Source: Candidatus Gastranaerophilales bacterium (lineage in GTDB: Bacteria; Cyanobacteriota; Vampirovibrionia; Gastranaerophilales; Gastranaerophilaceae). Taken from it: a stretch of 64,000 nucleotides of DNA. The translations under genes were made by a program, and so were the position numbers. Of this stretch, positions 1 to 7,776 are shown one piece after another. The stretch is from NCBI GenBank assembly GCA_944325105.1, contig CALUYW010000004.1, positions 42,966 to 106,965 on the forward strand. The letters are read 5' to 3'. Numbering within the stretch: the first letter of the stretch is position 1; every line of letters begins with the position of its first letter. The notes beneath the pieces were generated by a model that had not been told where the DNA came from, made no database searches, and worked only from the letters and a program-made list of their open reading frames with translations.

Positions 1-404
1 TCAAAATATGGACTATTTGGATATAATATTTGTTGCATAAGCATGCGATTTAGCGGGCCAAATGCGTCTGGAACAAGGGTTTTTCTGTATATTCCGCTCA
101 ACATTACCTGTATATCGGGGGATGTTGATTTATTAAAACGGCTTAGTGTTGGGTATGTTTTTTCAATACCCTTGACTCCGTTGTCAAGCATACAATTAAG
201 AATATAAAGCCCATCCAACACTGCTCTTGTATCGTTTGTTGTTTTTAACACTTGTTCTATATAGGGTATTGCTGCCTCTCTTTCTGCAACAATTTTTTCA
301 ATTTTTTGTTTATCAAAGCAACAATAATTTTTAGAATCATTAGCAGGTTTTATGTTTTTTCCTAAATGTTGAATACTGAAAGCTACAATTGGATTTATTT
401 GCAT
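1..404 (-). CDS. Unknown alpha-helical protein, C-terminus beyond window
   Basis: Third gene of a minus-strand operon; the frame is open from an ATG at 404 to the window edge, so at least 134 residues are coded and the end is missing. It begins MQINPIVAFSIQHLGKN. An AGGTGA ribosome-binding site lies 6 bases before the ATG, and only 8 bases separate it from the stop of the preceding gene. The visible part is probably helical, with segments such as AVLDGLYILNCML that recall HEAT-like repeats; no catalytic motif is seen and I do not recognise the family. If co-transcribed with the two genes upstream it is also under the cobalamin riboswitch near 2.7 kb. The existence of the gene is well supported by frame, start and spacing; the function is unknown. 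Confidence 0.75.
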   Translation of the reverse strand, partial: MQINPIVAFSIQHLGKNIKPANDSKNYCCFDKQKIEKIVAEREAAIPYIEQVLKTTNDTRAVLDGLYILNCMLDNGVKGIEKTYPTLSRFNKSTSPDIQVMLSGIYRKTLVPDAFGPLNRMLMQQILYPNSPYF

Positions 405-412
405 AATTTCAC

Positions 413-1945
413 CTATGAATAAACAAATGGGGGGCCATTTTTGATTTCAAGCAGTATATTATCTGCCATAACTTTTAGCTCAGATGGGGATTTTCCCTCT
501 TTTCTTTGACGCTCAAATTCTTCAATCAGAGGCGCTACGGCACTTTCTTTTTTTGCCTTAAAGTTGTTTATTTCAACTTCAACAAGTCTCTTTTGTAAAT
601 TAAGTTCCGTATTGGCATTTTCTTTTAGAACTGCTATATCTTTCATGGCTTCCGCGCTTTGTTGCGCAACAAAGCTTGTGGCGCTTACTGCTGCCATAGC
701 AAAGAACAAATGTTTCAAAAATACGTTGTCACTGTGTATTAGCCAGTTATAAAGATGTCCGCGTGCTTCGTTCAGGTAACAATAAAAGAATGACTTTCCA
801 CTCTCTGTGCTCATGCCGGTAGGAGCATTTCCCCAGATGTTTTCAACACTATAAGAAACTTTCGAAGCTATTTCCTCTGTATCTTTTTCGCTAAAACCCG
901 CTTGCTTTGCGCACTCTATAGCCTTTTCTTTTGTTGCTCCCATTTTTATAAGAATATCGGTAATAAGTCCCTTGTCCTTGGTTCCGTTATTTATGACTTC
1001 TTGAAGCATATCTTTTTTGTTTTTTATGAAGTCATTTATGTACTTGTCTTGAATCTGTCCGCTCTTTTTAATATTTTTTAGTGTGAAAACTCCTAAAACA
1101 AGTCCGCCAAAAAGCATTAGTGCCGATATTGCAGTGTAAGGGTTAATAATGTTTTTGAATTTAGATTTTTTATCTTGCTTGTTATTTTTGTTGCTACCAG
1201 TAAAGTTGAAATGTTCGGAATAAACAGAGGTGTCAAGATATTCGCTTTTTGTTTGTGTATTTAAAGCTTTTTTCAAATACTCACCTTTTGAGCTCAGCAT
1301 GTTCCTGAGTACTGCTAATTTTCCTGAGAAAGCCTCTGTTTCAACAGATATTAAGTCTTCTTGCAAATCTCTTTGAATGTCTGCATCTTGTTTTTTTATC
1401 CATATTTCTTTAATACCTTCAACAAACTTTTTTGCGGTGAGTGTAAGCGTGCTAAATGCAAAAACTGCTATTGCTGCCATGACATTTTTTCTACTGGGGT
1501 CACGTAGTGCCATATATGTTGCAAAACCCGTTTCTTCCACGATATTCAAATTCATACCCATGGCGGGAAGTTGTTTTACAAAAGGTTCGGTTAAGTTTTT
1601 TTTAGCTGAGCGTTTAAGCAGTAAACTTAGCAGTGCACTTGATACAAAGACAGTGCCAGTGCCTAACACAAGGGGCATCATGGCTTTTTTTGTATCATAT
1701 CCTCTTTGCGTGTTTGTATTTTTAAGGTAATCATTAATGTTTGTATCTTCTTTTTCTGAAATAACGAGCGCATTATACGTGTCATCAAGGTTTGGCACAT
1801 CATTTTGTGTATTGTCCTTGATAAAATTATTTACAACTACACCTTCAAGTGTGGCGTTTTTTTGTTTTAACTGGCGGTTTGTCAGGTATCTTGTTCCTAC
1901 CTGATTATACTTTGGTGCTGCCGCGTTCATTTTTGCGTCTGGCAA
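413..1945 (-). CDS. Unknown multi-pass membrane protein
   Basis: Second gene of the riboswitch-led operon, about 510 residues. Four hydrophobic segments can be seen, near residues 90-110, 155-175, 270-290 and 415-435, with long Lys/Glu-rich linkers, so an inner-membrane protein with large soluble parts is likely. The frame starts with TTG at 1945 preceded by AAGGAAG at good spacing; an in-frame ATG at 1930 has no clear ribosome-binding site. The start overlaps the end of the upstream gene by 41 bases, which suggests translational coupling. An internal FTGSNKNNK stretch resembles the FTGNKKKK stretch in the giant protein at 62.2 kb. No known domain is recognised. The architecture recalls the membrane proteins at 5.7 and 30.8 kb, but homology is not established. 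Confidence 0.8.
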   Translation of the reverse strand: MPDAKMNAAAPKYNQVGTRYLTNRQLKQKNATLEGVVVNNFIKDNTQNDVPNLDDTYNALVISEKEDTNINDYLKNTNTQRGYDTKKAMMPLVLGTGTVFVSSALLSLLLKRSAKKNLTEPFVKQLPAMGMNLNIVEETGFATYMALRDPSRKNVMAAIAVFAFSTLTLTAKKFVEGIKEIWIKKQDADIQRDLQEDLISVETEAFSGKLAVLRNMLSSKGEYLKKALNTQTKSEYLDTSVYSEHFNFTGSNKNNKQDKKSKFKNIINPYTAISALMLFGGLVLGVFTLKNIKKSGQIQDKYINDFIKNKKDMLQEVINNGTKDKGLITDILIKMGATKEKAIECAKQAGFSEKDTEEIASKVSYSVENIWGNAPTGMSTESGKSFFYCYLNEARGHLYNWLIHSDNVFLKHLFFAMAAVSATSFVAQQSAEAMKDIAVLKENANTELNLQKRLVEVEINNFKAKKESAVAPLIEEFERQRKEGKSPSELKVMADNILLEIKNGPPFVYS

Positions 1946-2648
1946 TTTTTTCTTCCTTGTCTTTAGGGGTAATTAGTTTTCTTATGGCTTCCTTTAGTTT
2001 TTCTATTTCAAATTCCTTGAATACCGAGATTTCATCTTTAATTTTTTCATCTTCTTCAAATTCTTCGTCAAGTCCAAGTACGTTTAGCAGATTTCTAAAG
2101 CGTTTTTTTAAGGATTTTATAGAATCAGATATCTTCTTTTCTATAAAGTTTTGTACCTCACCTATTATGGCACTTATTTTTTCAGCCACTTTTGCTATTT
2201 CGTTTCTTATGTTTTCTATTGCATTTGGGAGGGATTTTATTATTTGCGGAAAATCTTTGACAATATTCAGTACTGGTTTTAATATATTGTTTGATATTCC
2301 CTCAAACACCTTTGCAACGGGTTTAGGTAAGGTATTTTGAATTTTATCAAGTATATTTGATGCACTTGAGGCGAAGTTGTTCAGCTGTTGTTGAAATTTT
2401 TCTGCCAGCTGTGCATTTTTTAACATTGCCTCTTGCAGTGCTTGTTCACGAGCTTCTACTCGCTGCATTTGTTTCCATTGTGCATAGCACTCTTGGTATG
2501 TCATCTCGCCGGGTCGCCTTGGTTCGTCCATTTTTTTTGTTGAAGAACCTCCGCCCATGCCATTGCAAATGGGACAGGCACCAAGAGGAAGCCCATGTGG
2601 ACATGTATTGGCTCGATTGTTGTTTACAGTTGAAATAGATGTAGACAT
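1905..2648 (-). CDS. Unknown protein with Cys-His zinc-knuckle-like N-terminus and coiled coils
   Basis: First gene of the operon, 247 residues. Near the N-terminus sits CPHGLPLGACPIC, a Cys-x-His...Cys-x-x-Cys arrangement that could bind zinc. The rest is predicted helical, amphipathic and charged, with a Glu-rich patch (EEFEEDEKIKDE) near residue 200, so an oligomeric or scaffold protein is plausible. No enzyme motif is visible. The ATG at 2648 has AAGGAA as its ribosome-binding site, and that site lies in the 3' arm of the final hairpin of the cobalamin riboswitch directly upstream. The gene is therefore likely repressed at translation when cobalamin is abundant. I do not recognise the family; a link to corrinoid use is inferred only from the riboswitch. 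Confidence 0.8.
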   Translation of the reverse strand: MSTSISTVNNNRANTCPHGLPLGACPICNGMGGGSSTKKMDEPRRPGEMTYQECYAQWKQMQRVEAREQALQEAMLKNAQLAEKFQQQLNNFASSASNILDKIQNTLPKPVAKVFEGISNNILKPVLNIVKDFPQIIKSLPNAIENIRNEIAKVAEKISAIIGEVQNFIEKKISDSIKSLKKRFRNLLNVLGLDEEFEEDEKIKDEISVFKEFEIEKLKEAIRKLITPKDKEEKIARRKNERGSTKV

Positions 2649-2649
2649 T

Positions 2650-2805
2650 AAAAAGTTCCTTGGCTATTCACCGCAGCAAGGAACTTATTCTCTTTAAGCG
2701 GTGCACGCACTTAAAGAATTTATAAGTTTTCCGACTTTACGGCTGCGGTCCAGTTAAGGATTTTCACCTTATTTCCTTTATTTATGGCTATACTATCACG
2801 CTAAC
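2650..2805 (-). promoter_or_regulatory. Cobalamin riboswitch with kissing loop and sequestered RBS
   Basis: On the minus strand the core reads GGAAATAAGGTGAAAATCC, then ACTGGACCGCAGCCGT and AAGTCGGAAAACTT, matching the conserved blocks of cobalamin aptamers and nearly identical to the element before nrdD. The L5 loop CCGCAG (2743-2748) is exactly complementary to CTGCGG (2671-2676) in the loop of a perfect 10-bp hairpin (2653-2662 with 2677-2686); L5-L13 kissing is the hallmark of this class. The 3' arm of that hairpin holds the AAGGAA ribosome-binding site of the gene at 2648. An alternative long hairpin (2691-2717 plus AACTTAT/ATAAGTT flanks) overlaps the 5' arm and may compete. Translational repression by bound cobalamin is inferred. 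Confidence 0.85.
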
Positions 2806-2898
2806 AATCAAGCGTCAAACATGTAGTTATTAAAAAACATGAAAAAATTTTTTTTGAACACATGTTTTGCCAGATACGTGGGGTCGGTTAGACTCTAT

Positions 2899-2925
2899 TA
2901 AAAAATCTCCCATCTAAGGGAGATT
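2899..2925 (-). terminator. Duplicate copy of the tRNA-Leu terminator
   Basis: The same 8-bp stem (AATCTCCC/GGGAGATT) and T run as the terminator at 3015-3041, carried on the outer copy of the 116-bp repeat. It would act as a backup terminator for the tRNA-Leu transcript. Confidence 0.65.
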
Positions 2926-3014
2926 GTATTTTATTTATCTGCCCTTGAACGGAGTCGACTGAGCGACCGTGAGGTTGCGACTTCGTCAGATACGTGGGGT
3001 CGGTTAGACTCTAT

Positions 3015-3041
3015 TAAAAAATCTCCCATCTAAGGGAGATT
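3015..3041 (-). terminator. Rho-independent terminator of tRNA-Leu
   Basis: A perfect 8-bp stem AATCTCCC (3020-3027) with GGGAGATT (3034-3041), followed on the minus strand by a run of T (plus-strand A run 3016-3020), 15 bases downstream of the tRNA-Leu 3' end. Confidence 0.8.
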
Positions 3042-3055
3042 GTATTTTATTTATC

Positions 3056-3141
3056 TGCCGGTGGCCGGAGTCGAACCGGCACGTGGGGTGAACCACACCA
3101 GATTTTGAGTCTGGCACGTCTACCAATTTCATCACACCGGC
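3056..3141 (-). tRNA. tRNA-Leu(CAA)
   Basis: The minus-strand sequence folds as an 86-base class II tRNA. The acceptor is GCCGGTG paired with CACCGGC plus discriminator A; the anticodon stem is CCAGA/TCTGG with loop CTCAAAA, giving anticodon CAA (codon UUG). The long variable arm is TGTGGTTCACCCCACG and the T-arm contains GGTTCGACTCC. No CCA is encoded. The gene is bracketed by a terminator duplicated on its 3' side and by two 95-bp tandem units on its 5' side that repeat its first 12 bases. Confidence 0.95.
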
Positions 3142-3330
3142 AGGTAAATAATATTCAATTGTCATGGTCTGCTATGTGATGAAATTGGTCTACATATTTT
3201 CTAAAACACGCTTCGCGCATTTTGCATCACACCGGCAGGTAAATAATATTCAATTGTCATGGTCTGCTATGTGATGAAATTGGTCTACATATTTTCTAAA
3301 ACACGCTTCGCGCATTTTGCATCACACCGG
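3141..3330 (-). repeat. Two 95-bp tandem units upstream of tRNA-Leu, each with the tRNA 5' end
   Basis: Units 3141-3235 and 3236-3330 appear identical. On the minus strand each begins with GCCGGTGTGATG, the first 12 bases of tRNA-Leu, and ends with ATTTACCT directly before the next copy of that sequence. Each also carries CCAATTTCATCACA, an exact antisense copy of tRNA-Leu bases in the D-arm region, plus a GCGCGAAGCG hairpin. The promoter-like sequence at 3339-3367 now lies about 190 bases from the mature tRNA but at the normal distance from the outermost copy, which implies that the units were inserted between promoter and tRNA. Confidence 0.85.
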
Positions 3331-3338
3331 CAGGTAAA

Positions 3339-3367
3339 ATATTAAATTCTTAAGTAAATAATACCAA
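3339..3367 (-). promoter_or_regulatory. Putative promoter of tRNA-Leu (TTGGTA-N17-TAATAT)
   Basis: On the minus strand TTGGTA and TAATAT are separated by exactly 17 bases, and the -10 box ends 7 bases before the outermost copy of the tRNA 5' end at 3331. The tRNA-Ser(CGA) promoter at 45.6 kb has the same geometry. The 95-bp units themselves carry a TATTAT close to each tRNA start but no good -35 box. Confidence 0.55.
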
Positions 3368-3374
3368 AAAAATA

Positions 3375-4826
3375 TTATTTTTCCAGTTCTTTTTTTAGAA
3401 TTTCATTTAACATTTGAGGATTTGCTCTACCCTTTGTTTCTTTCATTATTTGTCCTACAAAGAAACCGAAGAGCTTGTCTCTTCCACCCTTGTATGCTGC
3501 AACTTGTTCAGGATTTGCTGCTACAACTTTTCTTGCAAGTTCCTCAAGTGCGCTTGCATCTGATAGTACACTAAGACCTTTCTTTTCTACAAGTTCTTGA
3601 GCATCATCACCTGATTTTAGAATATCAACAACAAGTTGTTTTGCAATGTTGTTCGATATTGTGCCTTTTTCAAGAAGAGAAAGAAGTTTTGCAAAATTTT
3701 CAACGGTAAGTTTTGATTCATTTATTGAAATTTTTTCTTCTTTAAGATATGCAGCAACCTCGCCCATTAAGAAGTTTGATGCAACTTTAGGATTTACACC
3801 CAGTTTTAGCACTTCATCATAAAATAGTGCTATGTCCATTTGATTTACAATGACATTAGCATCATACTCGCTCAAGCCAAGTCCTACATATCTTTCAACT
3901 TTTTGCAAAGGAAGTTCGGGCATTGCGGATTTTATTTCATCAATCCATTCCCTGCTTATTTCAAGCGGCATAAGGTCAGGCTCGGGGAAATAACGGTAGT
4001 CATGGGCATCTTCCTTGCCCCTCATTGATGATGTTGTTCCGCTATTATCATCCCAAAGGCGTGTTTCTTGAACAACTTCGCCGCCATCCTCAATAATTTC
4101 CGTTTGTCTTTCAAATTCATATTCTATGGCTCTAACAAGTGCTTTAAAACTGTTTACGTTTTTAATTTCAGCTCTTGTGCCAAATTCTTTCTGTCCTCTT
4201 AATCTTACAGAGATATTGGCGTCAGCTCTCATTGAGCCTTCTTCTAAGTTGCCGTCACATACACCTATATACCTTAAAATATTTCTTAACTGTTCAACAT
4301 ATTCTCTTGCTTCTTCTGATGAGCGCATGTCAGGCTCGGATACTATTTCAAGCAGTGGAGTTCCTGCGCGGTTAAGGTCTACAAGAGAGTATGAAGAGCC
4401 ATAAAGACCTGCAGCGCCAGCGTGCACAAGTTTTCCTGCGTCTTCTTCAAGGTGTGCTCTTGTGATACCAATTTTTTTATTTGAAATTTGCACCCAGCCG
4501 CCAAGGCAAATCGGTTCATCGAATTGAGAGATTTGATAGCCTTTTGGTAGGTCAGGGTAAAAATATTGTTTCCTGTCGAATTTGCATCTTTTTGGAATTT
4601 CAGAATTTAGTGCAAGCCCTGTTAAAATACCCATTCTAACAGCTTCTTTATTTAAAACGGGAAGCACGCCGGGCATGCCAAGTGTAATAGCTGACGTTTG
4701 TGTGTTTGGCTCTTTACCAAAAGCAGCACCATCGGGTGCAAATATCTTGGTATTGGTCTTTAGTTGAGCATGTACCTCAAGACCTATGACCATTTCATAT
4801 TTTTCTTTCATATCGACAGGTGTCAT
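3375..4826 (-). CDS. gatB: Aspartyl/glutamyl-tRNA(Asn/Gln) amidotransferase subunit B
   Basis: 483 residues, the usual GatB length. It begins with the family signature MVIGLEVHAQLKTNTKIF and continues with the catalytic cradle around RKQYFYPDLPKGYQISQFD and the basic-acidic DYRYFPEPDLMPL block; the C-terminal third is the GatB/YqeY helical tail domain. In the GatCAB complex, GatB phosphorylates the misacylated Glu-tRNA(Gln) or Asp-tRNA(Asn) so that ammonia from GatA can complete amidation. The first ATG (4826) has AAGGAG five bases upstream, so it is preferred over the ATG at 4811. gatA and gatC are not in the window, so the complex is encoded at scattered sites. Confidence 0.97.
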   Translation of the reverse strand: MTPVDMKEKYEMVIGLEVHAQLKTNTKIFAPDGAAFGKEPNTQTSAITLGMPGVLPVLNKEAVRMGILTGLALNSEIPKRCKFDRKQYFYPDLPKGYQISQFDEPICLGGWVQISNKKIGITRAHLEEDAGKLVHAGAAGLYGSSYSLVDLNRAGTPLLEIVSEPDMRSSEEAREYVEQLRNILRYIGVCDGNLEEGSMRADANISVRLRGQKEFGTRAEIKNVNSFKALVRAIEYEFERQTEIIEDGGEVVQETRLWDDNSGTTSSMRGKEDAHDYRYFPEPDLMPLEISREWIDEIKSAMPELPLQKVERYVGLGLSEYDANVIVNQMDIALFYDEVLKLGVNPKVASNFLMGEVAAYLKEEKISINESKLTVENFAKLLSLLEKGTISNNIAKQLVVDILKSGDDAQELVEKKGLSVLSDASALEELARKVVAANPEQVAAYKGGRDKLFGFFVGQIMKETKGRANPQMLNEILKKELEK

Positions 4827-4971
4827 TTTTTCTCCTTGATAACAGTATTTTTACTAAATATTATCACAAAAAATTTTATAAAAAAGTTAATAATTTGTAA
4901 CATTTTATTCAAAATAGGCACATTATTTGTCTTTGAGGATTTTATTAATATAAGGAAGTGGAGTATAGAAT

Positions 4972-5721
4972 ATGAGTTATCCTCTAAATAATCAACAGCA
5001 ATATATGCCTCAGACAATGCCAATGGCAAGTTGTGGTGCTGTTTCAATAAATATCATGAACCCGACCGTAGGTACTACTAACCCCATGTGTCAGCCGTAT
5101 CAGGGCGGGGTTTATAATTATCCTCAAGGCAGTTTGTATAGCGCTCAACCTATGCAAATGCAATATCCTATGAATTATAATAACAATGTTAATAATAACT
5201 CTTTAAATGCAGTAGGTGATAATCAAAACCCTCAGCCTCCGGCACCTCAGCCTGTAAAAGAAGAGGTAAAAACTGAAGAGAAAAAAGAGGAAAAGAATAT
5301 AAAAGAAAAAATTCCTCTAACGGATGATTACATAAAATCACTTGAAAATTATCTAAATTCTCAAGATTCAAAAGTTCGCCTGATGGGTGCAAAAGATGTT
5401 CTTGAAAGATTTAAAGAAGATTCTGCACGAAAGAACGATGCAGCGCTTACCGCGTTGCTAAATAAAATATTGCAAGACCCTAACTCTGCAGTAAGATTTC
5501 TTGGTTTAACTACACTTGAGGCAGGATATGCCACAGGTAATGACCAAACTGTTGAAATCTTAAAAGCAATTCAAGCAGACGGTCAAAAAGAATACGGTGA
5601 AGATTCACTGTTAGCCTCACAAATACTTCTCAATATGAGCGCTGGTCAAAAGGTAAAATTTGAGTCGGATGAGCCTGTTCAAGAAAAACCAAAGGCACAA
5701 GAAACTAAGGAGGCGGCATAA
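4972..5721 (+). CDS. HEAT-repeat-like protein with Gln/Pro/Asn-rich N-terminus
   Basis: 249 residues. Residues 1-95 are low complexity (Gln, Pro, Asn, Tyr, Met) and include GAVSINIMNP. A Lys/Glu-rich linker follows, then a helical domain (about 115-225) with the pattern of HEAT/armadillo repeats: YIKSLENYLNSQDSKVRLMG, then DPNSAVRFLGLTTLEAG. The tail is acidic. There is no signal peptide. The protein at 6.3 kb has the same plan and the same AVSINI motif, so they are paralogues. The gene starts at an ATG preceded by a GGAAGTGGAG stretch and overlaps the next gene by one base (TAATG). Such repeats usually bind other proteins; the partner is unknown. Confidence 0.85.
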   Translation: MSYPLNNQQQYMPQTMPMASCGAVSINIMNPTVGTTNPMCQPYQGGVYNYPQGSLYSAQPMQMQYPMNYNNNVNNNSLNAVGDNQNPQPPAPQPVKEEVKTEEKKEEKNIKEKIPLTDDYIKSLENYLNSQDSKVRLMGAKDVLERFKEDSARKNDAALTALLNKILQDPNSAVRFLGLTTLEAGYATGNDQTVEILKAIQADGQKEYGEDSLLASQILLNMSAGQKVKFESDEPVQEKPKAQETKEAA

Positions 5722-6164
5722 TGACACTACTAAATGTAGCATCAAAAGCAGCTGCGCTTATGGCAACAGGAGCGTCTGTTTATGATATTCATTCAATTGC
5801 CAAAAGAGAAGCAAATATCAAGCGCGAAAGTAACTACGCTGATGACTTTATTGCTCAGAATATCGGTGCATCAAAATTAAATTACCCGGGCGCAAAACAT
5901 AATGATATTAAGCAATGGATTATGGATTTTCAATACCCTCTGCAACTGTCTGAAGTATGGAATACCGTATCTGGTTATACTGTAGGTGCAATTAAGGGTA
6001 TATGCTATAATTTTGCAACACTTGGTTTCTCTGCACTCACTTTCTTTGCAAAGAGAGACGGTATGAAAAAATTCGGTGCCATAGGTCTTGGTTTGTCCGT
6101 AGCGTGGGATTTTATTAAAAACAGTACAAATTTGTTTGAAAAAACAGATTATTTAAGAAGATAA
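5721..6164 (+). CDS. Small unknown protein with probable membrane segments
   Basis: 147 residues, coupled to the HEAT-like gene upstream through an overlapping TAATG. Hydrophobic stretches lie at residues 7-20 and about 88-115 (Gly/Ala-rich, then ICYNFATLGFSALTFFA) and at about 122-132, so it may be attached to the membrane. No motif is recognised. The tight coupling suggests that it acts with the HEAT-like protein, perhaps as its membrane anchor; that is inference. Confidence 0.75.
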   Translation: MTLLNVASKAAALMATGASVYDIHSIAKREANIKRESNYADDFIAQNIGASKLNYPGAKHNDIKQWIMDFQYPLQLSEVWNTVSGYTVGAIKGICYNFATLGFSALTFFAKRDGMKKFGAIGLGLSVAWDFIKNSTNLFEKTDYLRR

Positions 6165-6290
6165 TTGTCCGTTGATGACAGATAATTCTGCCTTCTTAAT
6201 AAAACTTAATAAAATATCAAAAATTAGCAATTTATTTTAATCACAAGATTTATTACAACTGTTAAATGACATCTATTAAAGGAGATTTAT

Positions 6291-7340
6291 ATGATTCAAC
6301 CGCAGTATTTTCAACAACAATACCCGCAAACACCAAGCGCAGTAAGCATTAATATTTACGAACCGAAAAGCTATGGTTCTGCTCCTGCGCAGGCTCCATA
6401 TAATTATTCAAATCAACTTTATGCCATGCCGCAAACGTCCGCATGGGGGCCGCAAACTCAATCGATGGTTCAATCTCCTTACCAACAATATGCGGCAAAT
6501 CCTATAATCCCTCAACAAGCTCCTGTGGCTCCTGTTGCACCTCAGGTAATGCCTGAGAGCACAATTGAAGCACAACAGCCCGCCGTTGTTGAGCAACCTC
6601 AAATGCCGGAAGTAAAACAGGAAGAAACTGCTCCCAAAGTTGATACTGATGCACTAATTCGCGACTTGAAAAGTGCCGATTATAATACACAGGCTGAAGC
6701 AATAACTTCAATTGCGAACTTTACTCAAGCAACTCCCGACATCGCACTTCAAGTAGCAACTGACCCTGTAAAACAATCCCTAATTGATGTTATTAACACT
6801 GATACAACAGCACTTCCGGATGCAACAGAAGAACAAAAAGCTCTTGCAGAAAAACAAAACAGAGGTGAAAAATTAACCCCTGAAGAACAAGCTCAACTTG
6901 ACCAACTTTCACCAAAAGTTGCTGCAAACAAAAATAAAATCTTTGCTTTATTCACTTTAGCAATGGTTCAAAAACTTTCAAGAGATAATGAAGCTCAATA
7001 CGCTCAATTCCAAACAGAACAAGGAAAACAAGCTCCTGCTAACTTAGCTCTTAAAGACTTAATGGGTTATAACGAAATTGTAAATACAATTCAAAATGAA
7101 CCCAATAAAGAATTAAAAATAGCAGCTATTCAAGCTCTTCAATACATTGCAAAACCTGAAGAAAAAGCTGAAGTAGAACAAGTCCTTCAAGGAGCATTAA
7201 ATGACCAAGATGCTGATATTAAACAAACCGCTCAAGAAGCACTTGCAAAACTTGGTGATGTACCTGCCACTGACGCTGCAAACGCGCAAGCGCCCGTCCA
7301 AGAAGAACAAAAGCCAGCTGAAGAACAAAAAGCAGTCTAA
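6291..7340 (+). CDS. HEAT-repeat-like protein, paralogue of the 4972-5721 gene
   Basis: 349 residues. The N-terminus is Gln/Pro/Ala-rich and includes PSAVSINIYEP at residues 15-25, matching the upstream paralogue. A helical domain from about residue 120 holds two or more HEAT-like units: LIRDLKSADYNTQAEAITSI, later IKTAAIQAL-type helices, then LQGALNDQDADIKQTAQEAL. The tail repeats Ala/Glu/Gln/Pro. AAAGGAG lies before the ATG, and a strong hairpin terminator follows at 7374. A soluble scaffold or adaptor role is likely from the repeat type; no ligand can be named. Codon choice in the second half is notably regular (CAA, GAA, CTT). Confidence 0.85.
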   Translation: MIQPQYFQQQYPQTPSAVSINIYEPKSYGSAPAQAPYNYSNQLYAMPQTSAWGPQTQSMVQSPYQQYAANPIIPQQAPVAPVAPQVMPESTIEAQQPAVVEQPQMPEVKQEETAPKVDTDALIRDLKSADYNTQAEAITSIANFTQATPDIALQVATDPVKQSLIDVINTDTTALPDATEEQKALAEKQNRGEKLTPEEQAQLDQLSPKVAANKNKIFALFTLAMVQKLSRDNEAQYAQFQTEQGKQAPANLALKDLMGYNEIVNTIQNEPNKELKIAAIQALQYIAKPEEKAEVEQVLQGALNDQDADIKQTAQEALAKLGDVPATDAANAQAPVQEEQKPAEEQKAV

Positions 7341-7373
7341 AATTTAAAATAAGCACAAATAAGCTATTGTAAA

Positions 7374-7407
7374 AAATCCGCATTGAGTTTATCTTAAATG
7401 CGGATTT
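7374..7407 (+). terminator. Terminator after the HEAT-like gene
   Basis: Perfect 11-bp stem AAATCCGCATT (7374-7384) with AATGCGGATTT (7397-7407), flanked by A and T runs, 33 bases after the stop. Confidence 0.8.
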
Positions 7408-7461
7408 ATTAATATATATTAAATTTTTGTAAAAAAGACAATCCTGTAGTTAAATTAAGAT

Positions 7462-7776
7462 ATGAGCAAGATAACCAGATTTGTCCCAAATGGAAACAAA
7501 AAAATAGCACAGCTGAAAGAGTATCTAGGTTTTGAATATATAAAACTGAAAAAAGATGTAAATGGGCTGGAGTTTAACATTGAACACTTGATTGAATATT
7601 CAAAAGATATCAGGTACATTATTTCAATAGCAAGAAAAACCCAAGAAGGTACTTTTGTATACAATTTCTTTGTCGAAGGTGCTAAACTCAATTTGTTTTT
7701 TGATGCTTATTTTAATGGTAAAATTGAGGGTGAAATAATAGATATAGATAAGTTAAATTCGGAAAATCTTGCATGA
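7462..7776 (+). CDS. Unknown 104-residue protein coupled to radical SAM gene
   Basis: 104 residues, mixed alpha/beta composition with alternating hydrophobic strands (IRYIISIARKTQEGTFVYNF) and no cysteines or membrane segments. The stop overlaps the start of the B12-binding-type radical SAM gene (ATGA at 7773), so the two are translationally coupled and probably work together. No known domain is recognised; an accessory protein of the radical SAM enzyme is the simplest reading. Confidence 0.7.
   Translation: MSKITRFVPNGNKKIAQLKEYLGFEYIKLKKDVNGLEFNIEHLIEYSKDIRYIISIARKTQEGTFVYNFFVEGAKLNLFFDAYFNGKIEGEIIDIDKLNSENLA

Larger units (their letters stand above)
2871..3059 (-). repeat. Duplicated tRNA-Leu 3' fragment plus terminator (116-bp period)
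   Basis: An identical 73-base segment occurs at 2871-2943 and 2987-3059. Each copy holds the inverted repeat AATCTCCC/GGGAGATT followed on the minus strand by a T run, and ends where a tRNA 3' end should begin. Beside the outer copy (2944-2965) the minus strand reads GTCGACTCCGTTCAAGGGCA, a degenerate version of the T-arm and acceptor end of the functional tRNA-Leu next to the inner copy. It looks like a vestigial tRNA 3' end with its own terminator, left by duplication or by integration and excision of an element. Confidence 0.8.

Noticed and set aside
3141..3330. Extra tRNA genes in the tandem units
   Set aside because: Only the first 12 bases of the tRNA are repeated; no anticodon or T-arm follows in either unit.
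4764..5047. Two overlapping 74-75-codon frames between gatB and the HEAT-like gene
   Set aside because: They overlap the starts of both real genes and the shared promoter region, and their composition is that of AT-rich noncoding DNA.
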